Below, one piece after another: positions 48,242 to 59,382 of a stretch of DNA of 64,000 nt (positions within the stretch are counted from its first letter, which is position 1; the number at the start of each line of letters is the position of its first letter). The notes below the pieces were generated by a model that worked only from the letters and a program-made list of their open reading frames with translations, ran no database searches and was not told the DNA's origin. A program made the translations under genes and the position numbers. This DNA is from Rhizobium tropici CIAT 899. Its GTDB lineage: Bacteria > Pseudomonadota > Alphaproteobacteria > Rhizobiales > Rhizobiaceae. The DNA is taken from positions 1,477,001-1,541,000 of the forward strand of contig NC_020059.1 in assembly GCF_000330885.1 (NCBI RefSeq), read 5' to 3'.

Positions 48242-48655
48242 ATGTTGCAGCCAAAGCGTACGAAGTACCGCAAGCAATTCAAGGGCCGCATCAAGGGCGT
48301 TGCCAAGGGTGGTTCTGATCTGGCGTTCGGCGAATTCGGCCTGAAGTCGCAGGAGCCCAACCGCGTCAACGCTCGCGAGATCGAAGCGGCTCGCCGCGCG
48401 ATCACGCGCTATATGAAGCGCGCCGGCCGTGTATGGATCCGCGTGTTCCCGGATGTTCCGGTAACCGCAAAGCCGACCGAAGTCCGTATGGGTAAAGGTA
48501 AGGGCTCTGTCGAATACTGGGCATGCAAGGTCAAGCCCGGCCGTATGATGTTCGAGATCGACGGTGTGAGCGAAGAAATCGCTCGTGAGGCTCTGCGCCT
48601 CGGCGCTGCCAAGCTCTCGGTCAAGACGCGCTTCGTTCAGCGCATTGCAGAGTAA
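48242..48655 (+). CDS. rplP: 50S ribosomal protein L16
   Basis: 137 residues ([19 protein letters not shown]). The central region [40 protein letters not shown] is the family core; it contacts A-site tRNA elbow regions and orders late 50S assembly. rpmC follows after 11 bases. Confidence 0.97.
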   Translation: MLQPKRTKYRKQFKGRIKGVAKGGSDLAFGEFGLKSQEPNRVNAREIEAARRAITRYMKRAGRVWIRVFPDVPVTAKPTEVRMGKGKGSVEYWACKVKPGRMMFEIDGVSEEIAREALRLGAAKLSVKTRFVQRIAE

Positions 48656-48666
48656 GGAAGAAGCTC

Positions 48667-48867
48667 ATGAAAGCCGCAGATGTTCGCGCCCTGAGCGCCG
48701 ACCAACTCAAGGACGAGCTTGCCAAGCTGAAGAAGGAGCAGTTCAACCTGCGCTTTCAGAAGGCGACTGGCCAGCTCGAGAAGTCCTCGCGCATCAACGA
48801 AGTCCGCAAGGACATCGCTCGCGTAAAAACCATTGCCCGCCAGAAGGCGGCAGAAGCAAAGGCCTAA
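48667..48867 (+). CDS. rpmC: 50S ribosomal protein L29
   Basis: A 66-residue, mostly helical protein ([43 protein letters not shown]...). It sits near L23 at the tunnel exit. Length and the LRFQ..TGQLE pattern match the family. It is 12 bases from rpsQ. Confidence 0.96.
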   Translation: MKAADVRALSADQLKDELAKLKKEQFNLRFQKATGQLEKSSRINEVRKDIARVKTIARQKAAEAKA

Positions 48868-48879
48868 AGGAAAAATAAC

Positions 48880-49119
48880 ATGCCGAAGCGCATTCTGCAG
48901 GGCGTCGTGGTCAGCGACAAGAACGAGAAGACGGTAGTTGTCCGCGTTGAGCGTCGTTTCGCTCACCCGCTGCTCCAGAAGACCGTTCGTCGTTCCAAGA
49001 AGTACAAGGCTCACGACGAAAACAATCAGTACAAGACCGGCGACGTCGTTTCCATCGAGGAATGCGCGCCGATCTCCAAGGACAAGACCTGGACGGTCAT
49101 TTCCGCCCAGTCCAAGTAA
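48880..49119 (+). CDS. rpsQ: 30S ribosomal protein S17
   Basis: A 79-residue OB-fold primary 16S rRNA-binding protein. [38 protein letters not shown] is diagnostic. A 225-base spacer then precedes rplN, the largest gap inside the S10-spc run, with a possible weak hairpin near 49184-49206 followed by TTTT. Confidence 0.97.
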   Translation: MPKRILQGVVVSDKNEKTVVVRVERRFAHPLLQKTVRRSKKYKAHDENNQYKTGDVVSIEECAPISKDKTWTVISAQSK

Positions 49120-49344
49120 CAGAATTTCGCTCAGGCCCTTGCGCTTGGGCGAAATATCTGTATGAAGCACGAGCTTGGAAGCAGGACGCTCGAGAACGGG
49201 CGTTCTTTTGCTTTATTGATGGCCGGCGGAGACGATCCTTGTGGTCGCGAAGCCAGGCATAATCAGACAAGACACTAGTCCATAAGCCGGGGTAGGGGGT
49301 CTATTGGCCCAACCATTCCGGTAACAACAAGAAGGCGACCTGAC

Positions 49345-49713
49345 ATGATTCAGATGCAAACAAACCTCGACGTGGCGGATAATTCCGGCGCACGTCGTGT
49401 CATGTGCATCAAGGTGCTGGGCGGCTCGAAGCGCAAGTATGCCTCGATCGGCGACGTTATCGTCGTTTCGATCAAGGAAGCTATTCCGCGCGGCCGTGTG
49501 AAGAAGGGTGACGTGATGAAGGCGGTCGTCGTTCGTACCGCCAAGGACATCCGTCGTCCGGATGGCAGCGTCATCCGCTTCGATACCAACGCAGCAGTCC
49601 TCATCGACAACAAGAAAGAGCCGATCGGCACCCGCATCTTCGGACCGGTTCCGCGCGAACTTCGCGCCAAGAACCATATGAAGATCATCTCGCTGGCTCC
49701 AGAAGTACTGTAA
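49345..49713 (+). CDS. rplN: 50S ribosomal protein L14
   Basis: A 122-residue subunit-interface protein that contacts 16S h14. The start [28 protein letters not shown], then [21 protein letters not shown], is diagnostic. It is the first gene of the spc set. Confidence 0.98.
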   Translation: MIQMQTNLDVADNSGARRVMCIKVLGGSKRKYASIGDVIVVSIKEAIPRGRVKKGDVMKAVVVRTAKDIRRPDGSVIRFDTNAAVLIDNKKEPIGTRIFGPVPRELRAKNHMKIISLAPEVL

Positions 49714-49724
49714 GGAGCGGAGCG

Positions 49725-50033
49725 ATGCAGAAGATCCGTAAAGGCGACAAGGTTGTCGTATTGACCGGTAAGGACAAGGGCCGTACCGGCGAAGTCATTC
49801 AAGTGCTGCCGAAGGAAGACCGTGCGGTCGTTCGTGGCGTCAACGTCATCAAGCGCCATCAGCGCCAGACGCAGAACCAGGAAGCCGGCATCATCAGCAA
49901 GGAAGCCTCGCTTCACCTGTCCAACCTGGCAATCGTCGACAAGGACGGCAAGCCGACCCGCGTCGGTTTCAAGGTTGTAGATGGCAAGAAGGTCCGCGTG
50001 GCGAAGACCTCGGGAGAAGTGATCGATGGCTGA
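49725..50033 (+). CDS. rplX: 50S ribosomal protein L24
   Basis: 102 residues containing a KOW domain ([33 protein letters not shown]). It starts assembly of the 50S 5' domain. Its end overlaps the rplE start by 8 bases, implying translational coupling. Confidence 0.97.
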   Translation: MQKIRKGDKVVVLTGKDKGRTGEVIQVLPKEDRAVVRGVNVIKRHQRQTQNQEAGIISKEASLHLSNLAIVDKDGKPTRVGFKVVDGKKVRVAKTSGEVIDG

Positions 50034-50583
50034 GGTAAAGTACGAGCCGCGGCTCAAGAAAGAATACGTTGCTCGCATCCGTGCAGCCATGCAGGAGAAG
50101 TTCTCCTACGCTAACGAGATGCAGATCCCGAAGCTGGACAAGATCGTGATCAACATGGGCGTTGGCGAAGCGACGGCTGATTCGAAGAAGCCGACCGTTG
50201 CTGCTGCCGACCTGGCGGCCATCGCTGGCCAGAAGCCGGTCATCACCCGTGCACGCAACTCCATCGCTGGCTTCAAGGTCCGCGAAAATATGCCGATCGG
50301 CGCGAAGGTTACCCTGCGCGGCGCCCGCATGTATGAGTTCCTGGATCGTCTGGTCAACATCGCGCTTCCGCGCGTTCGCGACTTCCGCGGCCTGAACCCG
50401 AAGAGCTTTGACGGTCGTGGCAATTTTGCCATGGGCATCAAGGAGCACATTGTGTTCCCTGAGATCAACTACGACAAGGTTGATCAGATGTGGGGCATGG
50501 ACATCATCGTTTGCACGACGGCGACGACCGACGACGAAGCACGGGCTCTTCTGACAGAGTTCAACTTCCCGTTCCGTCAATAA
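50026..50583 (+). CDS. rplE: 50S ribosomal protein L5
   Basis: A 185-residue 5S rRNA-binding protein of the central protuberance. Typical segments are [31 protein letters not shown] and [18 protein letters not shown]. It also contacts S13 through an intersubunit bridge. It overlaps rplX. Confidence 0.97.
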   Translation: MAEVKYEPRLKKEYVARIRAAMQEKFSYANEMQIPKLDKIVINMGVGEATADSKKPTVAAADLAAIAGQKPVITRARNSIAGFKVRENMPIGAKVTLRGARMYEFLDRLVNIALPRVRDFRGLNPKSFDGRGNFAMGIKEHIVFPEINYDKVDQMWGMDIIVCTTATTDDEARALLTEFNFPFRQ

Positions 50584-50616
50584 CCGTAACGACGAGCGTA
50601 GAAAAGGAACCCTGAT

Positions 50617-50922
50617 ATGGCGAAGACAAGCGCAGTTGAAAAGAACAAGCGCCGCCGCAATACGGTTGCCAACCAGGCCGCGAAGCGGGCTGCACTCAAG
50701 GCAATCATCATGAACCAGTCTCTCTCGATCGAAGACCGGTTCAAGGCCACTCTGAAGCTGGCATCGCTGCCGCGCGATGGATCGAAGACCCGTATTCGCA
50801 ATCGTTGCGAAGTGTCTGGCCGTCCGCGCGCCTACTACCGCAAACTGCGCATGTCGCGTATCGCGCTGCGTGAACTCGGCAATCTCGGCAAGGTGCCGGG
50901 CATCGTCAAGTCCAGCTGGTAA
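50617..50922 (+). CDS. rpsN: 30S ribosomal protein S14
   Basis: 101 residues, the longer form without the CxxC zinc cysteines ([15 protein letters not shown]..., [41 protein letters not shown]). It sits in the 30S head with S3, S10 and S19. A zinc-dependent paralogue is not seen in the window. Confidence 0.97.
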   Translation: MAKTSAVEKNKRRRNTVANQAAKRAALKAIIMNQSLSIEDRFKATLKLASLPRDGSKTRIRNRCEVSGRPRAYYRKLRMSRIALRELGNLGKVPGIVKSSW

Positions 50923-50934
50923 GGAGCAGATTAG

Positions 50935-51333
50935 ATGTCTATGACTGATCCTTTGGGCGATATGCTCACCCGCATCCGCAATGGCGCTTCGCGCCGCAAG
51001 TCGTCGGTTTCGACGCCTGCGTCCAAGCTCCGTGCGCGCGTTCTCGATGTACTCCAGGCTGAAGGCTACATCCGTGGCTACTCCGTCGTCGATTTCGGCA
51101 ACGGCAAGTCTGAGCTCAACATCGAACTCAAGTACTACGAAGGCGCATCGGTGATCCGTGAGATCGGCCGTGTGTCTAAGCCGGGCCGCCGGGTTTATGT
51201 CTCGGTCAAGTCCATTCCGCAGGTCGCGAACGGCCTCGGCATCACCATCCTTTCGACTCCGAAGGGTGTGATGGCCGATCACCAGGCTCGCGAACAGAAT
51301 GTTGGTGGCGAGGTTCTCTGCTCGGTCTTCTAA
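50935..51333 (+). CDS. rpsH: 30S ribosomal protein S8
   Basis: 132 residues ([17 protein letters not shown]). The C-terminal ISTPKGVM and GGEVLCSVF motifs are those that bind 16S h21. In E. coli S8 represses the spc mRNA at rplE. GGAG precedes the start; the ATG two codons in is an alternative. Confidence 0.97.
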   Translation: MSMTDPLGDMLTRIRNGASRRKSSVSTPASKLRARVLDVLQAEGYIRGYSVVDFGNGKSELNIELKYYEGASVIREIGRVSKPGRRVYVSVKSIPQVANGLGITILSTPKGVMADHQAREQNVGGEVLCSVF

Positions 51334-51376
51334 GATCGAACAGAGATATCTCCTTCGAAACAGACAGGTTTGAAAA

Positions 51377-51910
51377 ATGTCTCGTATCGGTAAGAAGCCC
51401 GTTCAGGTACCTGCAGGGATCACGGCCACGGTTGATGGCCAAAAAGTGACTGCCAAGGGCCCCAAGGGCGAGCTGTTTTTCGTCGCTAACGACGAAATCG
51501 GTCTCAAGCTGGAAAACAATGCAATCGTCGTAACGCCGCTCAACGACTCCAAGGATGCTCGCGCAAAGTGGGGCATGTCCCGCACGATGATCGAGAACAT
51601 CCTCAAGGGTGTTAAGGACGGCTACGAGCGCAAGCTCGAAATCAACGGCGTCGGCTACCGTGCCTCCATGCAGGGCAAGAACCTGCAGCTCGCGCTCGGC
51701 TTCAGCCACGACGTGGTTTATGAGCCGCCGCAGGGCATCTCGATCGCTGTGCCGAAGCCGACGGAAATCGTCGTCACCGGCATCAACAAGCAGCAGGTCG
51801 GCCAGGTTGCCGCTGAAATCCGCGAATACCGCGGCCCCGAGCCCTACAAGGGCAAGGGCGTTAAGTATGCCGAAGAGCGGATCATCCGCAAAGAAGGCAA
51901 GAAGAAGTAA
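51377..51910 (+). CDS. rplF: 50S ribosomal protein L6
   Basis: 177 residues with two similar domains. [14 protein letters not shown] starts the protein and [21 protein letters not shown], the family signature, ends it. It lies near the sarcin-ricin loop and the factor-binding site. rplR follows after 12 bases. Confidence 0.98.
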   Translation: MSRIGKKPVQVPAGITATVDGQKVTAKGPKGELFFVANDEIGLKLENNAIVVTPLNDSKDARAKWGMSRTMIENILKGVKDGYERKLEINGVGYRASMQGKNLQLALGFSHDVVYEPPQGISIAVPKPTEIVVTGINKQQVGQVAAEIREYRGPEPYKGKGVKYAEERIIRKEGKKK

Positions 51911-51922
51911 GGATCACGCGAA

Positions 51923-52285
51923 ATGGCTAGCAGGAAAGAAGCACTTGCGCGTCGCGCCAACCGCGTGCGCCGCCAAATCAAGTCGGTGGCCAACGGCCGT
52001 CCGCGCCTGTCGGTTCATCGCTCGTCGAAGAACATCTACGCCCAGGTCATCGATGACGTGGCTGGCAAGACCCTCGCGGCTGCCTCCACCCTCGACAAGG
52101 ATCTGCGCGGTTCTCTGAAGACCGGTGCCGATACCGCAGCCGCAGCCCTCGTTGGCAAGCTCGTCGCAGAGCGCGCCTCCAAGGCCGGCGTGAAGGAAGT
52201 CGTGTTCGATCGCGGCGCTTTCATCTACCACGGCCGTATCAAGGCTTTGGCTGAAGCAGCCCGCGAAGGCGGCCTGACCTTCTAA
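51923..52285 (+). CDS. rplR: 50S ribosomal protein L18
   Basis: A 120-residue 5S rRNA-binding protein. A basic N-terminal stretch ([19 protein letters not shown]) is followed by [20 protein letters not shown] and the C-terminal [25 protein letters not shown] 131-base spacer precedes rpsE. Confidence 0.97.
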   Translation: MASRKEALARRANRVRRQIKSVANGRPRLSVHRSSKNIYAQVIDDVAGKTLAAASTLDKDLRGSLKTGADTAAAALVGKLVAERASKAGVKEVVFDRGAFIYHGRIKALAEAAREGGLTF

Positions 52286-52416
52286 TCAGATTTCCGGCCG
52301 GCGATCCCAAGGACGCCGGCCGGATATTCACCGGACCGCAGGTTTCCCGCAAGGGAGGGCATGCGGTCTTCGTTTTGTTTGCCGATTGCACCCGGAAAAG
52401 AAAAAGGAAGAGGACA

Positions 52417-52986
52417 ATGGCACAGGAAAAGAGGGCTCCGCGGGAAGACCGTCAGAGCCGTGAAGAGCGCGATAGCGAATTCGTCGACAAGCTGGTCGCG
52501 ATCAACCGCGTCGCCAAGGTTGTCAAGGGCGGCCGTCGTTTCGGCTTTGCTGCTCTCGTCGTCGTCGGCGACCAGAAGGGCCGCGTAGGCTTCGGTCATG
52601 GCAAGGCACGCGAAGTGCCGGAAGCCATCCGCAAGGCCACCGAAAGCGCCAAGCGCGACATGATCTTCGTACCGCTGCGCGACGGCCGTACGCTGCATCA
52701 CGACGTTCATGGCCGCCATGGCGCTGGCAAGGTTCTGCTGCGCTCGGCCAAGGTCGGTACCGGTATCATCGCCGGCGGCCCGATGCGCGCCGTTTTCGAA
52801 ACGCTCGGCGTTCATGACGTCGTTGCCAAGTCGACCGGTTCGTCGAACCCGTACAACATGGTTCGCGCCACGTTCGACGCCCTAAAGCACCAGGTTCACC
52901 CGAAGGACATCGCAGCTCAGCGCGGCATCAAGTATGCCACCCTGCAGGCTCGCCGCGCCGCTTCGGGCAACGCCTCCGAAGAATAA
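52417..52986 (+). CDS. rpsE: 30S ribosomal protein S5
   Basis: 189 residues from ATG 52417 ([19 protein letters not shown]); the 14 extra codons upstream look like leader. The double-stranded-RNA-like domain ([32 protein letters not shown]) holds the loop altered in spectinomycin-resistant and ram mutants and looks wild type. It is part of the mRNA entry gate with S3 and S4. Confidence 0.97.
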   Translation: MAQEKRAPREDRQSREERDSEFVDKLVAINRVAKVVKGGRRFGFAALVVVGDQKGRVGFGHGKAREVPEAIRKATESAKRDMIFVPLRDGRTLHHDVHGRHGAGKVLLRSAKVGTGIIAGGPMRAVFETLGVHDVVAKSTGSSNPYNMVRATFDALKHQVHPKDIAAQRGIKYATLQARRAASGNASEE

Positions 52987-52999
52987 GGGAGTTTGACCT

Positions 53000-53212
53000 A
53001 TGGCCAAGACGACCAAGAAGGCTGAAGCTAAGGCGACCGTTACGGTCGAGCAGATTGGCAGCCCGATCCGCCGTCCGGATGTTCAGCAGAAGACGCTGAT
53101 CGGTCTCGGACTGAACAAGATGCACCGTCGCCGCACGCTGGAAGATACTCCGGCTGTTCGTGGCATGATCCGTGCTGTCCAGCATCTCGTTCGCGTTGTC
53201 GACGAGAAGTGA
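53000..53212 (+). CDS. rpmD: 50S ribosomal protein L30
   Basis: 70 residues. The core [44 protein letters not shown] is standard, while a Lys/Ala-rich N-terminal extension of about 10 residues makes it longer than the E. coli protein (59). It is peripheral on the 50S subunit. Confidence 0.96.
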   Translation: MAKTTKKAEAKATVTVEQIGSPIRRPDVQQKTLIGLGLNKMHRRRTLEDTPAVRGMIRAVQHLVRVVDEK

Positions 53213-53229
53213 GCCGGAGGTAATTCGCT

Positions 53230-53706
53230 ATGAAACTGAATGAAATCAAGGATAACGAAGGCTCGACCCACAGCCGCAAGCGCCTCGGCCGCGGCATCGG
53301 CTCCGGCTCCGGCAAGACCGGTGGCCGTGGCGTGAAGGGTCAGAAGTCCCGTTCGGGCGTTGCGATCAACGGCTTCGAAGGCGGTCAGATGCCCATCTAC
53401 CGTCGTCTGCCGAAGCGCGGCTTCAACAACATCTTCGCATCCGACTACGTTGTCGTATCGCTGGCACGCATCCAGGCTGCCGTCGATGCCGGCAAGCTCG
53501 ATGCCAAGAACACGGTTGATGCAGCAGCTCTCAAGGCTGCCGGCGTCATTCGCCGCGTCAAGGATGGCGTTCGCGTTCTCTCGGACGGCGAACTGAAGGC
53601 GAAGCTCGCTCTCGAAGTTGCAGGCGCTTCCAAGACCGCAGTCGAGAAGATCGAAAAGGCTGGCGGTTCCGTCAAGCTGCTCGCTGCCGCCGCCGCTGCA
53701 GAATAA
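53230..53706 (+). CDS. rplO: 50S ribosomal protein L15
   Basis: 158 residues. A Gly/Arg/Lys-rich N-terminal arm ([28 protein letters not shown]) threads through 23S rRNA; a globular C-terminal domain follows. It is a late assembly protein. A hairpin lies between it and secY. Confidence 0.97.
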   Translation: MKLNEIKDNEGSTHSRKRLGRGIGSGSGKTGGRGVKGQKSRSGVAINGFEGGQMPIYRRLPKRGFNNIFASDYVVVSLARIQAAVDAGKLDAKNTVDAAALKAAGVIRRVKDGVRVLSDGELKAKLALEVAGASKTAVEKIEKAGGSVKLLAAAAAAE

Positions 53707-53717
53707 TATTATCAATA

Positions 53718-53750
53718 ATCGCCCGAAGTGACTTCACTTCGGGCGATTTT
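53718..53750 (+). terminator. Hairpin with T run between rplO and secY
   Basis: ATCGCCCGAAGTGA (53718-53731) and TCACTTCGGGCGAT (53734-53747) are perfect complements separated by only 2 bases, so the apex must open. TTTT (53747-53750) overlaps the last stem base. It looks like a terminator or attenuator inside the spc run, which would partly separate secY-adk from the ribosomal genes. Confidence 0.7.
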
Positions 53751-53932
53751 GCTCCCATATGTGAGCCTCACGAATCTGATCGATGCGGCAAGTGTCTTTC
53801 CGATCGATAACGGGAACCAAGGGTGAGGCGCCCGATTGCTGCGCAATCCGTCCGAAGCCCGGCTTTTGAACAATTTACAGACCGATTCCGGACTCGGCCG
53901 ACTATGCCGGAATTGGTGATGCGGAGATTTGC

Positions 53933-55273
53933 ATGGCTTCTGCAGCGGAACAATTGGCGTCCAACCTCAATTTTTCGACCTTTGCCAAAGCCGAGGATCT
54001 CAAGAAGCGCTTGTGGTTTACGCTCGGCGCTCTCCTCGTCTACCGGCTCGGCACTCACATTCCGCTTCCTGGCCTCAATCCTGCCGCTTACGCCCAGGCT
54101 TTCCAGAATCAGTCGGGCGGCATCCTTGGCCTCTTCAACATGTTCTCGGGCGGCGCCGTGCAGCGCATGGCGATCTTCGCGCTCGGCATCATGCCCTACA
54201 TCTCGGCCTCGATCATCGTTCAGCTGATGACCTCGGTCGTTCCCTCGCTCGAAAACCTGAAGAAGGAAGGCGAGCAGGGCCGCAAGATCATCAACCAGTA
54301 CACCCGCTACGGCACGGTGCTGCTCGGCGCATTGCAGGCCTATGGCATTGCGATCGGCCTTGAGCACGGCAACGGCGTCGTCGTTGATCCCGGCTGGTTC
54401 TTCCGCATTTCCACCGTCATAACGCTGCTCGGCGGCACAATGTTCCTGATGTGGCTTGGTGAGCAGGTGACGTCGCGCGGTATCGGCAACGGCATCTCGC
54501 TGATCATTTTCGCGGGTATCGCTGCAGGTCTTCCTACTGCGCTTGCCGGTACGCTCGAGCTCGGCCGCACCGGCGCGCTTTCCACGCCGCTCATTCTCGC
54601 CGTGCTAATCGTCGCCATTCTGGTCATCGCACTCATCGTCTTCGTAGAGCGCGCGCAGCGTCGCCTTCTGATCCAGTATCCGAAGCGCCAGGTCGGCACG
54701 CGCATGTTCCAGGGCGATACGTCGCACCTGCCGCTGAAGCTCAACACTTCGGGCGTCATCCCGGCGATCTTCGCGTCATCGCTGCTGCTGCTGCCGGCAA
54801 CCGTCGCAGGCCTCGGCAACAACACCGCGCTCCCGACCTGGGTTACCTCGATCGTTGCGGCACTCGGTCACGGCCAGCCGGTCTATATGGTGCTTTACGG
54901 CGCTCTGATTGCCTTCTTCGCCTTCTTCTACACGGCTCTCGTTTTCAATCCGAAGGACACGGCCGACAATCTGAAGAAGCACGGCGGCTTCATTCCGGGT
55001 ATCCGTCCGGGTGAGCGCACCGCCGAGTATATCGATTACGTCCTGACCCGTATTACGGTCATCGGCGCGATCTATCTTGTCTTCGTCTGCATCCTGCCCG
55101 AAATTCTCGTATCCCAGACAGGTATTCCCTTGTCTCTGGGTGGCACTTCGCTTCTGATCGTGGTTAGCGTAACGCTGGATACGGTGGCGCAGATTCAGGG
55201 TCACCTGATCGCACAGCAATATGAAGGCCTGATCAAGAAATCGAAGTTGCGTGGAGGAAAGAGGGGGCGATGA
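53933..55273 (+). CDS. secY: Preprotein translocase subunit SecY
   Basis: A 446-residue integral membrane channel with the expected ten spans. Typical segments are [14 protein letters not shown] (before TM1), [26 protein letters not shown] (TM2), [21 protein letters not shown] and [39 protein letters not shown] with the cytosolic loop arginines that contact SecA and the ribosome. It works with SecE (26333). The 3' end overlaps adk by 4 bases. Confidence 0.98.
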   Translation: MASAAEQLASNLNFSTFAKAEDLKKRLWFTLGALLVYRLGTHIPLPGLNPAAYAQAFQNQSGGILGLFNMFSGGAVQRMAIFALGIMPYISASIIVQLMTSVVPSLENLKKEGEQGRKIINQYTRYGTVLLGALQAYGIAIGLEHGNGVVVDPGWFFRISTVITLLGGTMFLMWLGEQVTSRGIGNGISLIIFAGIAAGLPTALAGTLELGRTGALSTPLILAVLIVAILVIALIVFVERAQRRLLIQYPKRQVGTRMFQGDTSHLPLKLNTSGVIPAIFASSLLLLPATVAGLGNNTALPTWVTSIVAALGHGQPVYMVLYGALIAFFAFFYTALVFNPKDTADNLKKHGGFIPGIRPGERTAEYIDYVLTRITVIGAIYLVFVCILPEILVSQTGIPLSLGGTSLLIVVSVTLDTVAQIQGHLIAQQYEGLIKKSKLRGGKRGR

Positions 55274-55929
55274 GACTCATACTTTTAGGGCCGCCGGGAG
55301 CAGGTAAGGGGACCCAGGCCCAGCGCATTGTGGAAAAGCACGGCATTCCGCAGCTTTCCACAGGCGATATGCTGCGCGCGGCCGTTCAGGCCGGCACGGA
55401 AGTCGGCAAGCGCGCCGACGCCCTGATGAAGGCTGGCAAACTCGTTCCGGACGAAGTGGTCAACGCGATCGTTTCCGAGCGTATCGACCAGCCGGATTGC
55501 GCGAGGGGTTTCATTCTCGACGGTTTCCCACGCACGCTGGTGCAGGCGGATGCAACTGAAAAGATGCTTAGTGCGAAGGGCCTCGAGCTCTCCGTCGTGA
55601 TCGAGCTGAAGGTCGATGACGCCGAACTGATTCGCCGCGTCTCCGGCCGTTATTCCTGCTCGAACTGCGGCAGCGTCTATCACGACACTGACAAGCTTCC
55701 GGCAACGGCAGGCGTTTGCGACAAATGCGGCTCGACGCATTTCAAGCGCCGCCCGGACGACAATGCCGAAACCATGGCGACTCGCCTCCAAGTCTACTAC
55801 AAGGAGACGTCGCCGCTGATCGGTTACTACTATGCAAAGGACAAGCTGCAGAGCATCGACGGCATGGCCGATATCGAGCATGTGACCGAAAGCATAGAGG
55901 CTATCCTGGCTAAGCTTCAGATAGCCTAA
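55270..55929 (+). CDS. adk: Adenylate kinase
   Basis: A 219-residue enzyme that equilibrates ATP, ADP and AMP. The P loop is GPPGAGKGT (7-15), the AMP site follows at LSTGDMLR, and DGFPRT is at 84-89. The LID domain carries four cysteines (C130, C133, C150, C153), the zinc-binding form common in Gram-positives and some proteobacteria. The ATG overlaps the secY stop (ATGA), so translation is probably coupled. Confidence 0.97.
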   Translation: MRLILLGPPGAGKGTQAQRIVEKHGIPQLSTGDMLRAAVQAGTEVGKRADALMKAGKLVPDEVVNAIVSERIDQPDCARGFILDGFPRTLVQADATEKMLSAKGLELSVVIELKVDDAELIRRVSGRYSCSNCGSVYHDTDKLPATAGVCDKCGSTHFKRRPDDNAETMATRLQVYYKETSPLIGYYYAKDKLQSIDGMADIEHVTESIEAILAKLQIA

Positions 55930-56137
55930 AATAAACTTGCCGGAGCAGTTGCTTTTTTGCGCTGATTCCGCTAAACACCGCGCCAACTCGCGACATGCTA
56001 TGCGATCGGCGCGGATTTCCAACGGGAAGTCCGGGTACGGTCGTTTTGACATGTGGCGGACACACATCGAACAAGCAGCTCCCGGGCTGCATAACAAGAC
56101 CTTTTGCTGAGGCAAGGGGAATGCAAGGAGAACAGGC

Positions 56138-56506
56138 GTGGCTCGTATCGCTGGCGTCAACATCCCGACTGCAAAGCGCGTAGTTATTGCGCTTCGTTAC
56201 ATTCACGGGATCGGACCGAAGTTTGCACAGGAAATCTGCGAGAAGGTCGGTATTCCGGCCGAGCGTCGCGTCAACCAGTTGACGGATGCTGAAGTTCTGC
56301 AGATCCGCGAAACCATCGACCGTGACTATCAGGTCGAAGGTGATCTGCGTCGCGATACCGCGATGAACATCAAGCGTCTGATGGACCTGGGTTCGTATCG
56401 CGGCCTGCGTCATCGTCGCGGCCTGCCGGTTCGCGGCCAGCGCACGCACACCAATGCCCGCACCCGCAAGGGTCCGGCAAAGGCGATCGCCGGTAAGAAG
56501 AAGTAA
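56138..56506 (+). CDS. rpsM: 30S ribosomal protein S13
   Basis: 122 residues from GTG 56138 with AAGGAG upstream (56125-56130). [26 protein letters not shown] is diagnostic, and the basic tail ([24 protein letters not shown]) reaches the P-site tRNA. It starts the alpha set. No rpmJ or infA precedes it in the 208-base gap after adk, as expected in alphaproteobacteria. Confidence 0.97.
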   Translation: MARIAGVNIPTAKRVVIALRYIHGIGPKFAQEICEKVGIPAERRVNQLTDAEVLQIRETIDRDYQVEGDLRRDTAMNIKRLMDLGSYRGLRHRRGLPVRGQRTHTNARTRKGPAKAIAGKKK

Positions 56507-56637
56507 TTTCCGGGCAACCGGATTTGGGAGGCTGGCGGTCCGCCGGCCTCTTTTGAGTTTGAAGCGGTGCTCCACGGGCGTCGCTTCGGTGTAGCCGCTG
56601 GCATTACGGCGGTGCAGAGATCCAAGAAAGGACTAAC

Positions 56638-57027
56638 ATGGCCAAGGAAGCCGTACGCGTTCGTCGTCGCGAGCGTAAAAATATCACGTCGGGCGTCGCA
56701 CACGTCAACTCGACCTTCAACAACACGATGATCACCATCACCGACGCACAGGGCAACGCGATTGCCTGGTCGTCCGCTGGTGCCAAGGGCTTCAAGGGTT
56801 CGCGCAAGTCGACCCCGTTCGCTGCCCAGATCGCTGCCGAAGACTGCGCCAAGAAGGCTCAGGAACATGGCATGAAGTCGCTGGAAGTTGAAGTTTGCGG
56901 TCCGGGCTCCGGTCGTGAATCCGCTCTGCGCGCCCTCCAGGCTGCTGGTTTCATGATCACGTCCATCCGCGACGTGACCCCGATCCCGCACAATGGTTGC
57001 CGCCCGCGCAAGAAGCGTCGCGTCTGA
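56638..57027 (+). CDS. rpsK: 30S ribosomal protein S11
   Basis: A 129-residue 30S platform protein. [43 protein letters not shown] and the C-terminal [18 protein letters not shown] are diagnostic. In E. coli rpsD lies between rpsK and rpoA; here rpoA follows directly after about 100 bases. Confidence 0.98.
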   Translation: MAKEAVRVRRRERKNITSGVAHVNSTFNNTMITITDAQGNAIAWSSAGAKGFKGSRKSTPFAAQIAAEDCAKKAQEHGMKSLEVEVCGPGSGRESALRALQAAGFMITSIRDVTPIPHNGCRPRKKRRV

Positions 57028-57130
57028 TCATCGCCACTCACGACACCGGCCGGGGTAGATGCGCCCGGCTTGGTGTTACTCAAGCTCGGTTGCCACGATT
57101 GGATGGTGGCAACGAACGGAAGGCAAAAAC

Positions 57131-58141
57131 ATGATTCAGAAAAACTGGCAGGAACTGATCAAGCCCAACAAGGTCGAGTTCACCTCGAGCGGCCGCACCA
57201 AGGCAACGCTCGTGGCCGAACCGCTGGAGCGTGGCTTCGGTCTCACCCTCGGCAACGCGCTGCGTCGCGTTCTGCTGTCCTCTCTGCGTGGTGCCGCTGT
57301 GACGGCCGTGCAGATCGACGGCGTATTGCATGAGTTCTCCTCTATCCCGGGCGTCCGGGAAGACGTGACGGACATCGTGCTGAACATCAAGGAAATCGCC
57401 ATCAAGATGGACGGCGATGATGCCAAGCGCATGGTCGTCCGCAAGCAGGGCCCAGGCGTAGTAACGGCTGGCGACATCCAGACGGTCGGCGATATCGAAA
57501 TCCTCAACCCCGAGCATGTCATCTGCACGCTCGACGAGGGTGCCGAAATCCGCATGGAATTCACCGTCAACAACGGCAAGGGCTATGTCCCGGCCGAGCG
57601 TAATCGTGCGGAAGATGCTCCGATCGGCCTTATCCCGGTCGACAGCCTCTATTCGCCGGTCAAGAAGGTGTCCTACAAGGTTGAAAATACCCGTGAAGGA
57701 CAGGTTCTCGACTACGACAAGCTGAGCATGTCGATCGAAACCGATGGTTCGATCAGCGGTGAAGATGCCGTCGCTTTCGCGGCTCGCATCCTTCAGGATC
57801 AGCTTGGCGTGTTCGTCAACTTCGACGAGCCGCAGAAGGAAGCCGAAGAAGAAGCAGTCACCGAACTCGCTTTCAACCCGGCGCTCCTCAAGAAGGTGGA
57901 CGAACTCGAACTGTCCGTTCGCTCGGCAAATTGCCTGAAGAACGACAACATCGTCTACATCGGCGACCTCATTCAGAAGACCGAAGCAGAAATGCTCCGC
58001 ACGCCGAATTTTGGTCGCAAGTCGCTGAACGAAATCAAGGAAGTTCTCGCTTCCATGGGCCTGCATCTCGGCATGGAAGTGCCGGCATGGCCGCCCGAGA
58101 ACATCGAAGATCTCGCCAAGCGATACGAAGACCAGTACTAA
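57131..58141 (+). CDS. rpoA: RNA polymerase alpha subunit
   Basis: 336 residues from ATG 57131 ([17 protein letters not shown]); the open frame upstream is not supported. The N-terminal dimerisation domain contains [26 protein letters not shown]. The C-terminal domain ([49 protein letters not shown]) binds UP elements and activators. It nucleates polymerase assembly. Confidence 0.98.
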   Translation: MIQKNWQELIKPNKVEFTSSGRTKATLVAEPLERGFGLTLGNALRRVLLSSLRGAAVTAVQIDGVLHEFSSIPGVREDVTDIVLNIKEIAIKMDGDDAKRMVVRKQGPGVVTAGDIQTVGDIEILNPEHVICTLDEGAEIRMEFTVNNGKGYVPAERNRAEDAPIGLIPVDSLYSPVKKVSYKVENTREGQVLDYDKLSMSIETDGSISGEDAVAFAARILQDQLGVFVNFDEPQKEAEEEAVTELAFNPALLKKVDELELSVRSANCLKNDNIVYIGDLIQKTEAEMLRTPNFGRKSLNEIKEVLASMGLHLGMEVPAWPPENIEDLAKRYEDQY

Positions 58142-58189
58142 CGTTTCAAACGGCAGGCGAGCGATGCCTGTAAGTGAAGGAGAATAGCA

Positions 58190-58612
58190 ATGCGCCACGG
58201 TAAAGCCGGCCGCAAGCTGAATAGAACCGCTAGCCACCGTAAGGCGATGTTCGCCAACATGGCGGCTTCGCTCATCACCCATGAGCAGATCGTCACCACG
58301 CTTCCGAAGGCGAAAGAAATTCGCCCGATCGTCGAGAAGCTGGTAACCCTCGGCAAGCGCGGCGACCTGCACGCTCGTCGTCAGGCCATCTCGCAGATCC
58401 GCGACGCTGCCGTCGTTTCGAAGCTCTTCGACGCGATTGCAACCCGCTACGCCACCCGCAACGGCGGCTACCTGCGCATCATGAAGGCCGGCTTCCGCCA
58501 GGGCGACAATGCCGCTCTCGCAGTCGTCGAATTCGTCGATCGCGACGTCAATGCCAAGGGCGCAGCCGACAAGGCTCGCGTTGCCGCTGAAGAAGAAGCC
58601 GCAGCCGCTTAA
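58190..58612 (+). CDS. rplQ: 50S ribosomal protein L17
   Basis: 140 residues ([29 protein letters not shown]). [27 protein letters not shown] is typical; the last 30 or so residues are Ala-rich. It is the last gene of the long ribosomal run and is followed by a strong terminator. Confidence 0.97.
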   Translation: MRHGKAGRKLNRTASHRKAMFANMAASLITHEQIVTTLPKAKEIRPIVEKLVTLGKRGDLHARRQAISQIRDAAVVSKLFDAIATRYATRNGGYLRIMKAGFRQGDNAALAVVEFVDRDVNAKGAADKARVAAEEEAAAA

Positions 58613-58634
58613 GGCTAAGCTTCGGATTAAATAT

Positions 58635-58669
58635 AAAAGGCCGGATGAGCGATCATCCGGCCTTTTGTC
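58635..58669 (+). terminator. Terminator of the rplQ transcript
   Basis: A perfect 14-bp stem (58635-58648 with 58653-58666; core AAAAGGCCGG / CCGGCCTTTT) and a GCGA loop, with T residues closing the stem. It is symmetric, so it may act in both directions. Confidence 0.93.
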
Positions 58670-58782
58670 GTTTCCGCTACGGGAGCGGCCTTTCAATCTC
58701 CCTGATTGCTTTGGAGTATCACAATCAGCCTTGCTGAGTCGTAGTCGGCTCGGCTCATCAGGGGCAGGGAGCGTCGTGGGAC

Positions 58783-59193
58783 ATGCAGCGAAAATTGACG
58801 CGCGGGAGACCGCTTCTGGTCGTGGCGCTGCTGGTGACTATCGCCAGCGGTCTTGCGTTGCGGCGCTATGGTTATGCGATCAATCTGCCTTTCGTAGTCG
58901 TCAAATATGGCGGCTCGTTATTGTGGGGAGCGATGGTCTATTGGCTCCTTGCGGCAATCTTCGTATCGCAGGGGCGTTTCAGGATTGCCATGGCGGCACT
59001 GCTTATCGCCGTCGCCGTTGAGTTTTTCAGGCTTTGGCACACGCCTGATCTCGATGCTTTTCGATTGACTGCCGCCGGAGCCCTGTTGCTGGGCAGGGTG
59101 TTCTCGCCGTGGAATATCGTCGCCTATGTCGTCGGAATTGCGCTGGCGTTGGCGCTCGATTGCGCGCTGTCCGGAACGAGGCGCTCGGCTTGA
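58783..59193 (+). CDS. DUF2809 membrane protein
   Basis: A 136-residue protein with about four membrane spans (near residues 10-25, 43-62, 68-80 and 108-128). The pattern GLALRRYGYAINLPFVVVKYGGSLLWGAMVYWL, then EFFRLWHTPDLDAFRLTAAGALLLGRVFSPWNIVAY, matches DUF2809, a family with no known function. Codon usage matches its neighbours. It stands alone between rplQ and the efflux operon. Confidence 0.88.
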   Translation: MQRKLTRGRPLLVVALLVTIASGLALRRYGYAINLPFVVVKYGGSLLWGAMVYWLLAAIFVSQGRFRIAMAALLIAVAVEFFRLWHTPDLDAFRLTAAGALLLGRVFSPWNIVAYVVGIALALALDCALSGTRRSA

Positions 59194-59358
59194 TGTTCTT
59201 GCCTAGCTTCTATCTCGGCGACCTCGATCGTCGCTGAGTGATTCACTAGGCCATCGGTCGCTTGTGATCCCGGTCGGTTACCGCTGCCCTCTCGATATTC
59301 GCATAGCTGCATTTCCCATTTAGAATAGCGCTTTTGATGATAATAATTTGAATCCTAA

Positions 59359-59375
59359 TTAGTTTAGTGCTAATA
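59359..59375. promoter_or_regulatory. Candidate MarR operator
   Basis: ATTAG (59359-59363), a 7-base spacer and CTAAT (59371-59375) form an inverted repeat right before the marR-type start at 59383. The surrounding 50 bases are AT-rich. MarR proteins usually bind such sites in their own promoters. Confidence 0.5.
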
Positions 59376-59382
59376 GGTTTTC

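Noticed and set aside
56045..56073. TTGACA with a possible -10 upstream of rpsM
   Set aside because: The -35 is perfect but the hexamer 17 bases on (GAACAA) is a poor -10, so I did not call a promoter.
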